This document shows positions 17,903 to 26,528 of a DNA stretch of 64,000 nt, in pieces; positions within the stretch are counted from its first letter, which is position 1; each line of letters opens with the position of its first letter. Origin of the DNA: Streptomyces sp. ISL-100 (lineage in GTDB: Bacteria; Actinomycetota; Actinomycetes; Streptomycetales; Streptomycetaceae). A program made the translations under genes and the position numbers. Location: NCBI RefSeq assembly GCF_018614615.1, contig NZ_JAGGOK010000012.1, positions 157,056 through 221,055 of the forward strand, given 5' to 3'. The notes under the pieces are model-generated. The model was given only the letters and a program-made list of their open reading frames with translations, was not told the DNA's origin and did no database searches.

Positions 17903-19165
17903 TCAAAGGACTTCGGCGACGGTCTTCGCCATCAGCCGGTAGCCCGCGTCGTTGGGGTGCAGGGCGTCCCCGTAGTCGTACGCCGGGTTCAGGCGGTCGG
18001 GGTCGTCCGGGGCGGCGAGCACCTTGTCGAAGTCGGCGTAGGCGTCGAACTCACCCGACGTACGGATCCAGTGATTCACCTCGTCGCCGGCCCGCGCCGC
18101 GTGCTCGCCCCAGTGGTCGGACCCCTTGAGCGGCAGCAGGGTCGAACCGACGGCCCGCAGTCCCTTGGCGTGAGCGGCGCGGATCAGCTTCCGGTAGCCG
18201 GTGATGAGCTCGGCGGACGAGACGACGGGCGACGGCTTGTAGGTGGGCTGGTTCTTCGCCTCGCTGAAACCGATGTCGTTGAGGCCTTCGAGTACGACGA
18301 CGGTGGAGACACCGGGCTGGTCGAGGGCGTCGCGGCCGAAGCGGGCGGTGGCGCGTTCGCCGTACCAGGCGGAGTCGTTGAGGACGAGGTTTCCGCCGAT
18401 GCCCTGGTTGACGACCGGGCGGCCCGTGCGCTCGGCGAGGGCGTCGGAGTAGCGGCGGTTGGTGTTGGGGGTCGAGCCGAAGCTGTCGGTGATGGAGTCC
18501 CCGAAGAGGACGACGCCGTCGTTTCTGCGGGGCGCGGAGCCGCCGACCTCGACGCCGGTCAGGTAGTACCAGGACTGGGTGGTGTCGGTGAAGGCGGCAC
18601 CGGAGGAGTCGGCGCGGTGGTCGCCCTCGGCGCGGTAGGTGTCGGCCCAGGCCTGGGAGTGGAAGGTGGCGGGCCCGGTCGTACCGGCGAGATAGAGGGT
18701 CACGGTGACGGACTCCAGCCGGTCAAGGGGCAATCGGGCTGCGTCACTGCGCAGCTCGCCACGGGCGGGGATCTCGACGGACTGCTTGCCGGAGAAGGTG
18801 AGGTGGCGGACGCTGCCGGCCTCGACTGCGGCGCCCTTGCCGTTCGCCGTACGGGCGATGGTGGCGCCGGTGATCGTGAGCGGCGAGGTCCCGTAGGCAT
18901 TGGACAGGCGGATACGGGCCTGCTCCCCGGCGCCGGTGACGCGGACGACTTGACGGACGGTCTGGCGGGAGAACCCCTCCTGGGACCAGTTGGGTGTGAA
19001 GCCGGTACTGGGCAGCTGAGGGGACGCGCCCCAGGCGGCGGTCCAGCGGGTGGCGGCGTGCTGTGCGGAGGGGGACGACGGCTGCGCGGCGCCGAGAAGT
19101 CCGAGGGCGAGGGCGGAGGCGACGACGGGGGCGGCGATTCGGCGGCGGGCGGGCGTGGCGTTCAT
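17903..19165 (-). CDS. Secreted SGNH/GDSL hydrolase
   Basis: A 420-residue exported esterase or lipase-like enzyme. Residues 1-35 are a signal peptide (RRR, hydrophobic core, AQPSSPSAQHA). An N-terminal beta-sandwich-like region of about 170 residues precedes the SGNH domain. There GDSITD (block I, nucleophile Ser), the GIGGN block II, the GLNDIG block III and DALHPND (block V, Asp and His) are all visible. Start at ATG 19165; an upstream in-frame start at 19198 would lie over the operator. The gene is divergent from a TetR regulator with paired operator-like repeats between, so it is probably repressed by it. Substrate unknown. Confidence 0.9.
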   Translation of the reverse strand: MNATPARRRIAAPVVASALALGLLGAAQPSSPSAQHAATRWTAAWGASPQLPSTGFTPNWSQEGFSRQTVRQVVRVTGAGEQARIRLSNAYGTSPLTITGATIARTANGKGAAVEAGSVRHLTFSGKQSVEIPARGELRSDAARLPLDRLESVTVTLYLAGTTGPATFHSQAWADTYRAEGDHRADSSGAAFTDTTQSWYYLTGVEVGGSAPRRNDGVVLFGDSITDSFGSTPNTNRRYSDALAERTGRPVVNQGIGGNLVLNDSAWYGERATARFGRDALDQPGVSTVVVLEGLNDIGFSEAKNQPTYKPSPVVSSAELITGYRKLIRAAHAKGLRAVGSTLLPLKGSDHWGEHAARAGDEVNHWIRTSGEFDAYADFDKVLAAPDDPDRLNPAYDYGDALHPNDAGYRLMAKTVAEVL

Positions 19166-19183
19166 GACAGCAACCAACCTTTC

Positions 19184-19209
19184 CCTAATGGGAAGCAAGT
19201 TCCGTTAAG
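19184..19209. promoter_or_regulatory. Operator-like repeat 1 (TetR/SGNH hydrolase)
   Basis: CCTAATGGGAAGCAAGTTCC followed by GTTAAG contains inverted halves GGAA-N5-TTCC (19191-19203) inside a wider symmetry TAAtGGGAA...TTCCgTTA. It matches repeat 2 at 18 of 26 positions. It lies 18 bp before the hydrolase start codon. Confidence 0.6.
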
Positions 19210-19237
19210 ATGTCAGGACCGTACCACCACCGGAGTG

Positions 19238-19263
19238 CCTAATGGAACAGAATTCCCGTTTGG
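19238..19263. promoter_or_regulatory. Operator-like repeat 2, over the TetR start codon
   Basis: CCTAATGGAACAGAATTCCC followed by GTTTGG has the same GGAA-N5-TTCC core (19244-19256) as repeat 1 and the same flanking CCTAATGG and CCGTT. It covers the ATG of the TetR gene, so binding here would give autorepression. Confidence 0.55.
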
Positions 19264-19883
19264 AGACCGCATCCTCCCTGACGCCGGGGACCGTGCGCCC
19301 CGGCGGACGGACCGCCAAGGTCCGCGCCGCCGTGCTCGAAGCGACCCAGGAAGCACTCGTCGAAGCCGGCTTCCACGGCCTGAACCTGGACCGCGTCGCC
19401 GCGCACGCGGGCGTCGGCAAGACGACGGTGTACCGCCGCTGGGGCTCGGCGGCCGGCCTCGTCGCCGATCTGCTGCGCGACATGGCCGAGCAGTCGGTGC
19501 CCGCCGCCGACACCGGCTCGCTGGAGGGGGATCTGCTGGCCAACGCCCGTCTCGTACGACAGACCCTCACGGATCCGCGCATGGGCCCGCTCTTCCAGGC
19601 GGTCATCGCGGCGGCGGCGTGCGACGAGGAGTGCGCGCGTGCGCTGAACGGCTTCTACGCGACGCGCATCCGCGAGTGGTCGCCGTGCGTGGAGCGGGCG
19701 GCGGGGCGGGGGGAGGTCCCGGCCGGGACGGACGCGGGCGAGGTGATCCGGGCGGTGTCCGCCCCGCTGTACTACCGCTTCGCGGTGAGCAGGGAACCGC
19801 TGGCGGAGGCGGAGGCGGACGCGGTGCGGGCGGCGGCGGTGGCGGTGGCCGCGGCGAAGGCGGGATCGTTCACGCGGAATTAG
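19242..19883 (+). CDS. TetR family repressor
   Basis: A 213-residue regulator. The helix-turn-helix lies at about 25-70: VRAAVLEATQEALVEAGFHGLNLDRVAAHAGVGKTTVYRRWG, the classical TetR form. The rest is an all-helical ligand domain ending in an Ala-rich helix (AEAEADAVRAAAVAVAAAKAG). It is divergent from the SGNH hydrolase gene, and two copies of the same inverted motif lie between the genes, one over its own start. It most likely represses both itself and the hydrolase until a ligand is bound. Confidence 0.9.
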   Translation: MEQNSRLETASSLTPGTVRPGGRTAKVRAAVLEATQEALVEAGFHGLNLDRVAAHAGVGKTTVYRRWGSAAGLVADLLRDMAEQSVPAADTGSLEGDLLANARLVRQTLTDPRMGPLFQAVIAAAACDEECARALNGFYATRIREWSPCVERAAGRGEVPAGTDAGEVIRAVSAPLYYRFAVSREPLAEAEADAVRAAAVAVAAAKAGSFTRN

Positions 19884-19954
19884 TCCTTTGGTACTGGTCC
19901 GCCTGAGTACAGGTACTCAGGCGCCGCAGCGGTTCCGCCCGCAGGATCGAAGGC

Positions 19955-20083
19955 ATGCTGTGGTCCGACCCGGAGAACGAGCCTCCGAAAGAGCTGCGCG
20001 AGACGCAGGCGATGCTCCGGCGCATGGGCGTGCTGCTGGCGCTGGCGATGGTGCTGGCGATGTTCGTACTGGGAATTCACTGA
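19955..20083 (+). CDS. Small membrane protein, 42 aa
   Basis: A short gene with ATG at 19955 and TGA at 20081. The product is MLWSDPENEPPKELRE, a short amphipathic stretch TQAMLRR, then one membrane helix (MGVLLALAMVLAMFVLGIH). GATCGAAGG lies just upstream as a possible ribosome binding site. The clean charged-then-hydrophobic layout favours a real tail-anchored peptide. No function can be assigned. Confidence 0.55.
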   Translation: MLWSDPENEPPKELRETQAMLRRMGVLLALAMVLAMFVLGIH

Positions 20084-20087
20084 GCTG

Positions 20088-20108
20088 CCACCCGTACCAT
20101 ACGGGTGG
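20088..20108. promoter_or_regulatory. VapBC operator-like inverted repeat
   Basis: CCACCCGTA-CCA-TACGGGTGG is a perfect inverted repeat with 9-bp arms, ending 13 bp before the antitoxin start. Antitoxins of this type usually repress their own operon by binding such a site with their N-terminal domain. The motif GTACCATRCGGG is also directly repeated at 20094 and 20108. Confidence 0.65.
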
Positions 20109-20121
20109 TACCATGCGGGGC

Positions 20122-20364
20122 ATGATAAAGACGACCGTGTACCTTCCCGAAGAGCTTGAGCTCCGGCTGGACGCCGAGTCGGCAGCCACAGGCGTCAGCA
20201 AAGCCGAGCTCATCCGCCGTGGCATCGCGCAGCTGCTCGACAACTCGTCCCGGCCCAAGAGCACGCACCCCCTCCCCGCATTCAGAAGCGGCCGCCTGGT
20301 GACAGCGGAAGAGATGGACGACGCCATCTACGAGCACATCAAAGAGCGGTCCGCCCGCCGATGA
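20122..20364 (+). CDS. vapB: VapB-like ribbon-helix-helix antitoxin
   Basis: An 80-residue protein. Residues 1-45 (MIKTTVYLPEELELRLDAES, then GVSKAELIRRGIAQLL) form a ribbon-helix-helix DNA-binding domain of the CopG type. The C-terminal part (FRSGRLVTAEEMDDAIYEHI) would wrap and block the toxin. ATG at 20122 has GGGG just upstream; ATG at 20113 is in frame and possible. Its stop overlaps the toxin start (ATGA at 20361), so the two are translated together. An inverted repeat lies just upstream for autoregulation. Confidence 0.85.
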   Translation: MIKTTVYLPEELELRLDAESAATGVSKAELIRRGIAQLLDNSSRPKSTHPLPAFRSGRLVTAEEMDDAIYEHIKERSARR

Positions 20365-20795
20365 TCGTCGTGGCAGACACGTCTGCCCTCTTCGCGGCCT
20401 TCGACATGGACCACCCCCTGTACGCCCCGGCCTTTGAGGTCATGAACGGTGAGACTCTTGCCATCTCGCCGCTGGTCGTCACCGAACTCGACCACCTCGT
20501 TCACCGCGACTTCGGTTTTCCGCATGCCCTCCTCGTCATGGAGGCGCTCAACGGTCGCCTCATGGACGGCCAGTACAAACTCCCACCCCTGCACCCTGTG
20601 GACCTTGTAGCAGCGCACGAAGTGCGGCAGAAATACGAAGGCCTGCGGCTCGATCTCGCGGATGCCGTCGGAGTGGTCCTGGCAGACCGGTACCGGACCG
20701 ACCGCATTTTCACCCTCGACCAGCGCGACTTCAGGGCCATCACCCCACTGACCAAGGGCTTCAGCGCCTTCCGCATCCTGCCTCTCGACGCCTGA
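20361..20795 (+). CDS. vapC: PIN-domain toxin (VapC family ribonuclease)
   Basis: A 144-residue PIN-domain nuclease. The acidic metal-binding residues are visible: D6 in VVADTSALFA, E42 in VVTELDHL, the DLADA motif near residue 98 and D in FTLDQRDF near 118. VapC toxins cut tRNA or rRNA and arrest translation when the antitoxin is lost. It overlaps vapB by 4 bp. The position next to maf is a chromosomal accessory insertion or an old resident; I see no flanking mobile-element ends. Confidence 0.88.
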   Translation: MIVVADTSALFAAFDMDHPLYAPAFEVMNGETLAISPLVVTELDHLVHRDFGFPHALLVMEALNGRLMDGQYKLPPLHPVDLVAAHEVRQKYEGLRLDLADAVGVVLADRYRTDRIFTLDQRDFRAITPLTKGFSAFRILPLDA

Positions 20796-20825
20796 GTCCT
20801 GCCCGCGCCTCGTACGATGAGCCGC

Positions 20826-21431
20826 ATGACTGATCCGCGCCGCCGCCTCGTTCTCGCTTCCGCCTCCCCCGCCCGCCTCGCGCTCCTCCGCCAGGCCGGG
20901 CTCGCTCCCGAGGTGGTCGTCAGTGGCGTCGACGAGGACGCGATCACCGCGCCCACCCCGGGCGAGCTCGCGCTCGTACTGGCCGAAGCGAAGGCCGCGT
21001 CCGTCGCCGCCCGCCCCGAGGCCGCCGACGCCCTCGTCATCGGCTGCGACTCCGTGCTGGAGCTGGACGGCCAGGCCCTCGGCAAGCCCGCCGACGCCGA
21101 GGACGCCACCTCCCGCTGGAAGTCCATGCGAGGCCGCTCCGGCATCCTCCAGACCGGCCACTGCGTGATCGACACCGCCACCGGCCGCCGCGCCTCCGCC
21201 ACCGCGTCCACCACGGTCCGCTTCGGCGAGCCGACGGACGCCGAGATCTCCGCGTACGTCGCTACCGGCGAACCCCTCTACGTCGCCGGCGCCTTCACCC
21301 TCGACGGCCGCTCGGCCCCGTTCATCGACGGCATCGACGGCGACCCCGGCAACGTCATCGGCCTCTCGCTGCCCCTGTTGCGCCGCCTCCTCGCCGACCT
21401 CGGTACGCCGATCACCGCCCTCTGGGCATGA
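20826..21431 (+). CDS. maf: Maf nucleoside triphosphate pyrophosphatase
   Basis: A 201-residue house-cleaning enzyme that hydrolyses non-canonical or modified nucleotides such as dTTP/UTP-type substrates. [18 protein letters not shown] at the start is the Maf signature, with SGVDEDAI and the [10 protein letters not shown] motif following. ATG at 20826 is chosen because TACGAT lies 7 nt before it, which fits a leaderless transcript; ATG at 20817 is an alternative. In Streptomyces it lies near the acyl-CoA carboxylase genes. Confidence 0.93.
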   Translation: MTDPRRRLVLASASPARLALLRQAGLAPEVVVSGVDEDAITAPTPGELALVLAEAKAASVAARPEAADALVIGCDSVLELDGQALGKPADAEDATSRWKSMRGRSGILQTGHCVIDTATGRRASATASTTVRFGEPTDAEISAYVATGEPLYVAGAFTLDGRSAPFIDGIDGDPGNVIGLSLPLLRRLLADLGTPITALWA

Positions 21432-21890
21432 CCTCTGGCATGACCTCCCCCAGCGTCGCGAGCCCCTCCCCGATCCCTCCCGGCGAGGTCGCGGCGTAAC
21501 CGAGCACAAGACCGGGACGGCCGACCCGCTGCCTTGCCACGACAGCGGCTGCACCTTGACGCTGCGCGCGAGCGCCGCCGCCGCCAACTCGGTGTCGGGG
21601 AATCGCGTACCGCCGAAGGTGATCATCAGGTGCAGCCCGGCCGCCGCACCGTGCACCACCGCCCCCGGCAGGCGCGGGACCAGACACGGCGGCAACCGGC
21701 GCCGCCACGACCACCGTGCCGCCCCTCCCCCGCCCCGCGACATGCCCGTCCTCCGTCAGGCGCTGATACGCCTCCGTCACCACTCCACGCGATACGCGCA
21801 GGTCAGCGGCCAGCACCCGCGTCGCCGGCAACCGGCTCCCCACGTCCGCCGTCCGCGACTCGACGAGCAGCGTGCTGATCATCGCGGAGG
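21432..21890 (-). pseudogene. MocR-type (GntR-aminotransferase) regulator remnant
   Basis: The minus strand carries the winged-helix part of a MocR regulator (SRLPATRVLAADL, VSRGVVTEAYQRLTEDGHVAGRG). The next recognisable sequence, in another frame, is the extreme C-terminus of the aminotransferase domain (AAAGLHLMITF, then ALARSVKVQPLSW), and the end returns to the first frame (GRPGLVLGYAATSP). So about 300 residues of the enzyme-like domain were deleted and at least two frameshifts occurred. The N-terminal end of the helix-turn-helix is also missing. It is no longer functional. Confidence 0.8.
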
Positions 21891-21892
21891 CG

Positions 21893-22024
21893 ATGCACGA
21901 TTCGGCTCCCGCGGACGTCCGGCGCCTCACCGCCGCGCTCGCCGAGGAGCTGCGCACCCTGTGGGCAGCGACCTCGGTGTCGTCCGCGGTCTTGAGCCGG
22001 CCCTCGCCGCGGTTCGCGTTTTGA
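21893..22024 (+). pseudogene. Possible C-terminal fragment of an unidentified gene
   Basis: From ATG 21893 a 43-residue frame reads MHDSAPADVRRLTAALAEEL, then RTLWAATSVSSAVLSRPSPRFAF, ending TGA at 22022. It has the look of a real C-terminal helix and the frame is open further upstream for a few codons. It abuts the broken end of the MocR remnant, so the same deletion may have cut it. Family not recognised. Confidence 0.35.
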
Positions 22025-22045
22025 GAGGACGGTGGCCCCGATCCG

Positions 22046-22519
22046 TCAGGCCGGCGCCGGAGTCCCGTTCTCCGGCGGCCCGGCCGGCGGAGCGTCCACG
22101 GGCCCGGAAACGTCGGCCTGCCCCTCGTCCCGCTTCCCGTACGCGATGACCGACAGCACGACCAGGCCGAACGTCACCATCATCGCCACGAACGCCGCCC
22201 AGCCGACCAGCCCGACGCACAACGCACCGAGTACCCCGTGCACCACCGCACACGTGATCAGCAGGATCCGGCCGAGCCGGCCCGGCGGCCGGTCGGAGAC
22301 CGCCGCGCGCAGCAGGAAGACGCCGCAGGTCACGAGGTAGAGGCCGAAGCCGCCGCCCATCAGATACGTCGACGTGGACATCACGTCGGAGTCCAGGCCG
22401 GCGAGGGACATCGACTGGCTGTTGACGACCCTGCCGAGGATCCAGTGGACGAACACGATTCCGACGGCTTCGACGAACAGCAAGGCCGCAGCCACGGCAG
22501 CTATCGGTCTGCGCGCCAC
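22046..22519 (-). CDS. Conserved-type integral membrane protein
   Basis: A 157-residue protein with four predicted membrane segments: residues about 5-28 (IAAVAAALLFVEAVGIVFVHWI), 50-70, 84-104 and 108-128. A Pro-rich hydrophilic tail follows (DVSGPVDAPPAGPPENGT). It starts at GTG 22519. No enzymatic motif is visible. It is divergent from accA2. Function unknown. Confidence 0.75.
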   Translation of the reverse strand: MARRPIAAVAAALLFVEAVGIVFVHWILGRVVNSQSMSLAGLDSDVMSTSTYLMGGGFGLYLVTCGVFLLRAAVSDRPPGRLGRILLITCAVVHGVLGALCVGLVGWAAFVAMMVTFGLVVLSVIAYGKRDEGQADVSGPVDAPPAGPPENGTPAPA

Positions 22520-22883
22520 GGCGCCCCACCCTCTTCCGGCTGTTACCCCTAGTACGTACGCGACGTCTCAAACGCTACTAACGGGTAATCCTCTGTACAA
22601 GGGGTCGGACACCGCCGTTCGCCCGGCAAAGAATCAATCGCCCGTTCGTAGAGAGTCCACAAAGAAAGCCCACCCGCCGCTGGGCGCCCGGACAGAGACC
22701 TGCGCCACACCGGAGGGCTACTGTGCGGTGGAGAAACCCGTCGTACCGTGGTGCGACAAGGGAATTCGCGACTCGCGCGAGCCTCGCATCACGCTCCGTG
22801 TGGGCAAGCTCACTATTGGGGATGGGTCGTAGGGCCGTGTCGGCAGTCCCTAAACTCAGCTTGTTTCAAGGAGGGAGCCAATC
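22520..22883. promoter_or_regulatory. Long divergent intergenic region before accA2
   Basis: These 364 bases hold no gene I can support. A -10-like TAAACT at 22851-22856 lies 33 bp before the accA2 start and AAGGAGGG at 22868-22875 is its ribosome binding site. I see no convincing -35 box, riboswitch or palindrome. Confidence 0.4.
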
Positions 22884-24638
22884 GTGCGCAAGGTGCTCAT
22901 CGCCAACCGAGGCGAAATCGCTGTCCGCGTTGCTCGGGCCTGCCGGGATGCCGGAATCGCGAGCGTAGCCGTCTACGCCGATCCGGACCGGGACGCTCTG
23001 CACGTCCGCGCGGCCGACGAGGCGTTCGCTCTGGGCGGTGACACCCCGGCCGCCAGTTACCTGGACATGGCCAAGGTGCTCCAGGCCGCCAAGGATTCGG
23101 GGGCGGATGCCGTTCACCCCGGCTACGGCTTCCTGTCCGAGAACGCCGAGTTCGCCCAGGCCGTGCTCGACGCCGGTCTGACCTGGATCGGCCCGCCGCC
23201 GCAGGCCATTCGTGACCTCGGCGACAAGGTGGCGGCCCGGCACATCGCGCAGCGCGCGGGCGCCCCGCTCGTCGCCGGTACGCCGGACCCGGTCTCGGGC
23301 GCCGACGAGGTCGTCGCGTTCGCCGAGCAGAACGGTCTGCCGATCGCCATCAAGGCGGCGTTCGGCGGCGGCGGCCGCGGCCTGAAGGTCGCCCGTACGC
23401 TCGAAGAGGTCCCGGAGCTTTACGACTCCGCCGTTCGCGAGGCCGTCGCGGCCTTCGGGCGCGGCGAGTGCTTCGTCGAGCGCTACCTCGACAAGCCGCG
23501 CCACGTCGAGACGCAGTGCCTGGCCGACGCCCACGGCAACGTCGTGGTCGTCTCCACCCGTGACTGCTCGCTCCAGCGCCGCCACCAGAAGCTGGTGGAG
23601 GAGGCCCCCGCGCCGTTCCTGAGCGACGCCCAGAACGCCGAGCTGTACCGCGCGTCCAAGGCCATCCTCAAGGAGGCCGGTTACGTCGGCGCCGGCACCG
23701 TCGAGTTCCTCGTCGGTGTCGACGGCACGATCTCCTTCCTGGAGGTCAACACCCGCCTCCAGGTCGAGCACCCGGTCTCCGAAGAGGTCACCGGGATCGA
23801 CCTGGTCCGCGAGATGTTCCGCATCGCCGACGGCGAGAAGCTCGGTTACGACGACCCTGCCGTGCGGGGGCACTCCATCGAGTTCCGCATCAACGGCGAG
23901 GACCCGGGCCGCGGCTTCCTGCCGGCTCCCGGCACGGTTACCGCCTTCGCGACGCCGTCCGGCCCCGGTGTCCGCCTGGACGCGGGCGTCGAGACCGGGG
24001 CGGTCATCGGCCCGGCCTGGGACTCGCTCCTGGCCAAGCTGATCGTCACCGGCGCCACCCGTGAGCAGGCGCTCCAGCGTGCCGCCCGTGCGCTCGCGGA
24101 GTTCAACGTGGAGGGCATGGCCACGGCCATCCCGTTCCACCGCGCGGTCGTAGCCGACCCCGCGTTCACGTCGAACCCCTTCACGGTCCACACTCGGTGG
24201 ATCGAGACCGAGTTCGTCAACGAGATCCCGGCCTTCACCGTGCCGGGCGCGGACGCGGACGAGGACGAGGCCGGTCGCGAGACCATCGTCGTCGAGGTCG
24301 GCGGCAAGCGCCTGGAAGTCTCGCTTCCGTCCTCGCTGGGCATGACCCTGGCCCGCACCGGCCTGGCCGCGGGCGCCAAGCCCAAGCGCCGGGCCGCGAA
24401 GAAGTCCGGCCCGGCCGCCTCCGGCGACACCCTCGCCTCGCCCATGCAGGGCACGATCGTCAAGGTCGCGGTCGAGGAGGGCCAGGAGGTCAAGGAGGGC
24501 GACCTCGTCGTCGTACTCGAGGCCATGAAGATGGAGCAGCCGCTGAACGCGCACCGCTCCGGCACCGTCAAGGGCCTGGCCGCCGAAGTCGGCGCGTCGG
24601 TAACGTCGGGCGCCGTCATCTGCGAGATCAAGGACTGA
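22884..24638 (+). CDS. accA2: Acyl-CoA carboxylase alpha subunit (biotin carboxylase + BCCP)
   Basis: A 584-residue biotin-dependent subunit. The biotin carboxylase part spans about 1-445, with [14 protein letters not shown], the ATP-grasp glycine loop [10 protein letters not shown] and [15 protein letters not shown] linker leads to the carboxyl-carrier domain (about 510-584), with the biotinylated Lys in EAMKMEQ. It uses ATP and bicarbonate to carboxylate biotin and passes the carboxyl to beta subunits such as PccB. The GTG start at 22884 follows AAGGAGGG. A perfect 15-bp-stem terminator follows the gene. In S. coelicolor this subunit serves both the acetyl- and propionyl-CoA carboxylases. 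Confidence 0.96.
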   Translation: MRKVLIANRGEIAVRVARACRDAGIASVAVYADPDRDALHVRAADEAFALGGDTPAASYLDMAKVLQAAKDSGADAVHPGYGFLSENAEFAQAVLDAGLTWIGPPPQAIRDLGDKVAARHIAQRAGAPLVAGTPDPVSGADEVVAFAEQNGLPIAIKAAFGGGGRGLKVARTLEEVPELYDSAVREAVAAFGRGECFVERYLDKPRHVETQCLADAHGNVVVVSTRDCSLQRRHQKLVEEAPAPFLSDAQNAELYRASKAILKEAGYVGAGTVEFLVGVDGTISFLEVNTRLQVEHPVSEEVTGIDLVREMFRIADGEKLGYDDPAVRGHSIEFRINGEDPGRGFLPAPGTVTAFATPSGPGVRLDAGVETGAVIGPAWDSLLAKLIVTGATREQALQRAARALAEFNVEGMATAIPFHRAVVADPAFTSNPFTVHTRWIETEFVNEIPAFTVPGADADEDEAGRETIVVEVGGKRLEVSLPSSLGMTLARTGLAAGAKPKRRAAKKSGPAASGDTLASPMQGTIVKVAVEEGQEVKEGDLVVVLEAMKMEQPLNAHRSGTVKGLAAEVGASVTSGAVICEIKD

Positions 24639-24655
24639 CGCCCAGCCGTACGTGA

Positions 24656-24698
24656 CTGAGGGCCCCGCCGAAACCGACGAAACCGGCGGGGCCCTCAG
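24656..24698. terminator. Terminator after accA2
   Basis: CTGAGGGCCCCGCCG at 24656-24670 pairs perfectly over 15 bp with 24684-24698; loop 13 nt. It begins 17 bp after the accA2 stop codon. Confidence 0.85.
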
Positions 24699-24743
24699 CG
24701 CGCAATGGCATCCTGGAGACCGGAGCAGGAGAAGGGCAAGCCC

Positions 24744-25535
24744 ATGGCGACGAGCAGACCACAGAGGCCGGAGGCGCTGAAACCACCGACGCCAGAGCCG
24801 GAGCCCCAGCCGGCGCCGTCGCCCCGGTCAGCGCCGCCCTCGGCGTCCCACCCGGCACCCGGGCCAGGGTCCCAGCCCAAGTCGGCATCCGAGCCGGGAC
24901 CACAGTCGCCGCCCGCGTCCGCGCCTGCGCCCGCGTCAGCGGCTGTGCGGCCCATGCGTGCCGATGCCCGCCGGAATTACGAGCGCGTGCTGGCCGAGGC
25001 CCGTACCGCCTTCGCCGAGCACGGCACCGACGCCTCGCTCGAAGACATCGCGCGCCGCGCCGGTGTGGGCATCGGCACGCTCTACCGGCACTTCCCCACC
25101 CGCCACGCGCTCATGAGCGCCGTCTTCCAGGGCGCCGTGGACGAACTCATCGCGCACTCCCGTGAGCTCGCCGACAGCGAGGCGCCCTGCTCGGCGCTCG
25201 TCACCTGGCTGCGCGACATCATCACTCATGCGGGCGAGTACCGAGGTCTCGCCCGCGAGCTCATGTCGGCCTCGCGCGACGAGAGTTCGGCACTGGCCCG
25301 ATGCAGTACGCCGATGAACGAGGCCGGTGAGCGGCTGCTCGTACGGGCTCAGGAGAGCGGCGTCGTCAGGCCCAACGTGTCGATCGGCGACCTGATGCAG
25401 CTGACCAACGCGATCGCACTGTCCGCCGAACAGGCGCCGGACGACCCGGAGTTGGCCGACCGTCTGCTGACGCTGACGCTGACGGGTCTGCGGGCGGATC
25501 AGGTGGATCGGGCGGACAAGGAAGCGGCGACGTAA
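24744..25535 (+). CDS. TetR family regulator with Pro-rich N-terminal extension
   Basis: A 263-residue protein. Residues 1-70 are a low-complexity Pro/Ser/Ala region (PEPEPQPAPSPRSAP and similar). The TetR helix-turn-helix follows (RVLAEARTAFAEHGTDASLEDIARRAGVGIGTLYRHF), then a SbtR-like C-terminal domain (AVDELIAHSRELADSEAPCSALVTWL). ATG at 24744 has AGGAGAAGGG 7 nt upstream, which supports translation of the odd tail. It lies behind the accA2 terminator and so is probably independently transcribed. Target not known. Confidence 0.85.
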   Translation: MATSRPQRPEALKPPTPEPEPQPAPSPRSAPPSASHPAPGPGSQPKSASEPGPQSPPASAPAPASAAVRPMRADARRNYERVLAEARTAFAEHGTDASLEDIARRAGVGIGTLYRHFPTRHALMSAVFQGAVDELIAHSRELADSEAPCSALVTWLRDIITHAGEYRGLARELMSASRDESSALARCSTPMNEAGERLLVRAQESGVVRPNVSIGDLMQLTNAIALSAEQAPDDPELADRLLTLTLTGLRADQVDRADKEAAT

Positions 25536-25553
25536 CCTCGCCGCTTCAGCGCT

Positions 25554-26528
25554 TCACCGGCGGCGCAGATCGGCGACGCGCGCCCGTTCACGCTCGGCGG
25601 GGCCCGACGGCTGCTCTGCCAGAGATCCGGCGCTGCGCAATTGCGCACCGGGCCCGCCCGGGTGCGTACGCCGCTGGCCCGGCAGGGGCATGTCCCTGCG
25701 GGGCTGGCGCCCCGGCGGGACGCCGTCGCCCCCGGCGCCCGCGACCCCCGGCCCCGCGACGGCGATCTGCACTCCCTGATCGGCCAGGGCCTGCAGTTCG
25801 GTGGCCGCGCGGTCGTCGTGGGGCGGCGGCTCGTCGGTGACGAGGCGCGTGATCACGTCGGTGGGCACCGTCTGGAACATGGTGTCGGTGCCGAGCTTGG
25901 TGTGGTCCGCCAGGACCACCACCTCGGCGGCGGCCTGCACCAGCGCCCGGTCGACGCTCGCCGACAGCATGTTGGAGGTGGACAGGCCGCGTTCCGCGGT
26001 CAGCCCGCTCCCGGAGAGGAAGGCCCGGGAGACCCGCAGCCCCTGGAGGGACTGCTCGGCCCCGCTGCCGACCAGCGCGTAGTTCGAGCCGCGCAGCGTG
26101 CCACCGGTCATGACGACCTCGACACGGTTGGCGTGCGCCAGCGCCTGGGCCACCAGCAGGGAGTTGGTGACGACGGTGAGCCCGGGGACCCGGGCCAGCC
26201 GTCTGGCCAGTTCCTGTGTGGTCGTCCCGGCGCCGACGACGATGGCTTCGCCCTCTTCGACGAGTCCCGCGGCGAGGTCGGCGATGGCCGTCTTCTCCGC
26301 GGTCGCGAGATGGGATTTCTGCGGAAAGCCGGACTCCCGCGTAAAACCGCCCGGCAGTACCGCACCGCCGTGCCGGCGGTCGAGGAGTCCTTCTGCCTCC
26401 AGTGCCCGCACGTCCCGCCGTACGGTCACTTCGGAGGTCTGGACGACGCGGGCGAGCTCACGGAGCGATACAGCCCCGTTGGCGCGCACCATTTCGAGGA
26501 TCAATTGGCGACGTTCTGCAGCGAACAC
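25554..26528 (-). CDS. DeoR family regulator
   Basis: A 324-residue regulator. Residues 1-57 form the DeoR helix-turn-helix (ERRQLILEMVRANGAVSLREL, TSEVTVRRDVRALEAEGLLDRRHGGA). The sensor domain has the sugar-isomerase-like motifs VGAGTTTQELARRL, VVTNSLLVAQAL, GGTLRGSNYALVG and VLADHTKLG. It ends with about 80 extra residues of Pro/Gly/Arg-rich sequence not typical of the family. GTG at 26528. DeoR proteins sense phosphorylated sugars or nucleoside-derived sugars, which suits a neighbourhood of nucleoside catabolism, but the shared palindrome of those genes is absent from its own promoter. Confidence 0.88.
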   Translation of the reverse strand: MFAAERRQLILEMVRANGAVSLRELARVVQTSEVTVRRDVRALEAEGLLDRRHGGAVLPGGFTRESGFPQKSHLATAEKTAIADLAAGLVEEGEAIVVGAGTTTQELARRLARVPGLTVVTNSLLVAQALAHANRVEVVMTGGTLRGSNYALVGSGAEQSLQGLRVSRAFLSGSGLTAERGLSTSNMLSASVDRALVQAAAEVVVLADHTKLGTDTMFQTVPTDVITRLVTDEPPPHDDRAATELQALADQGVQIAVAGPGVAGAGGDGVPPGRQPRRDMPLPGQRRTHPGGPGAQLRSAGSLAEQPSGPAERERARVADLRRR

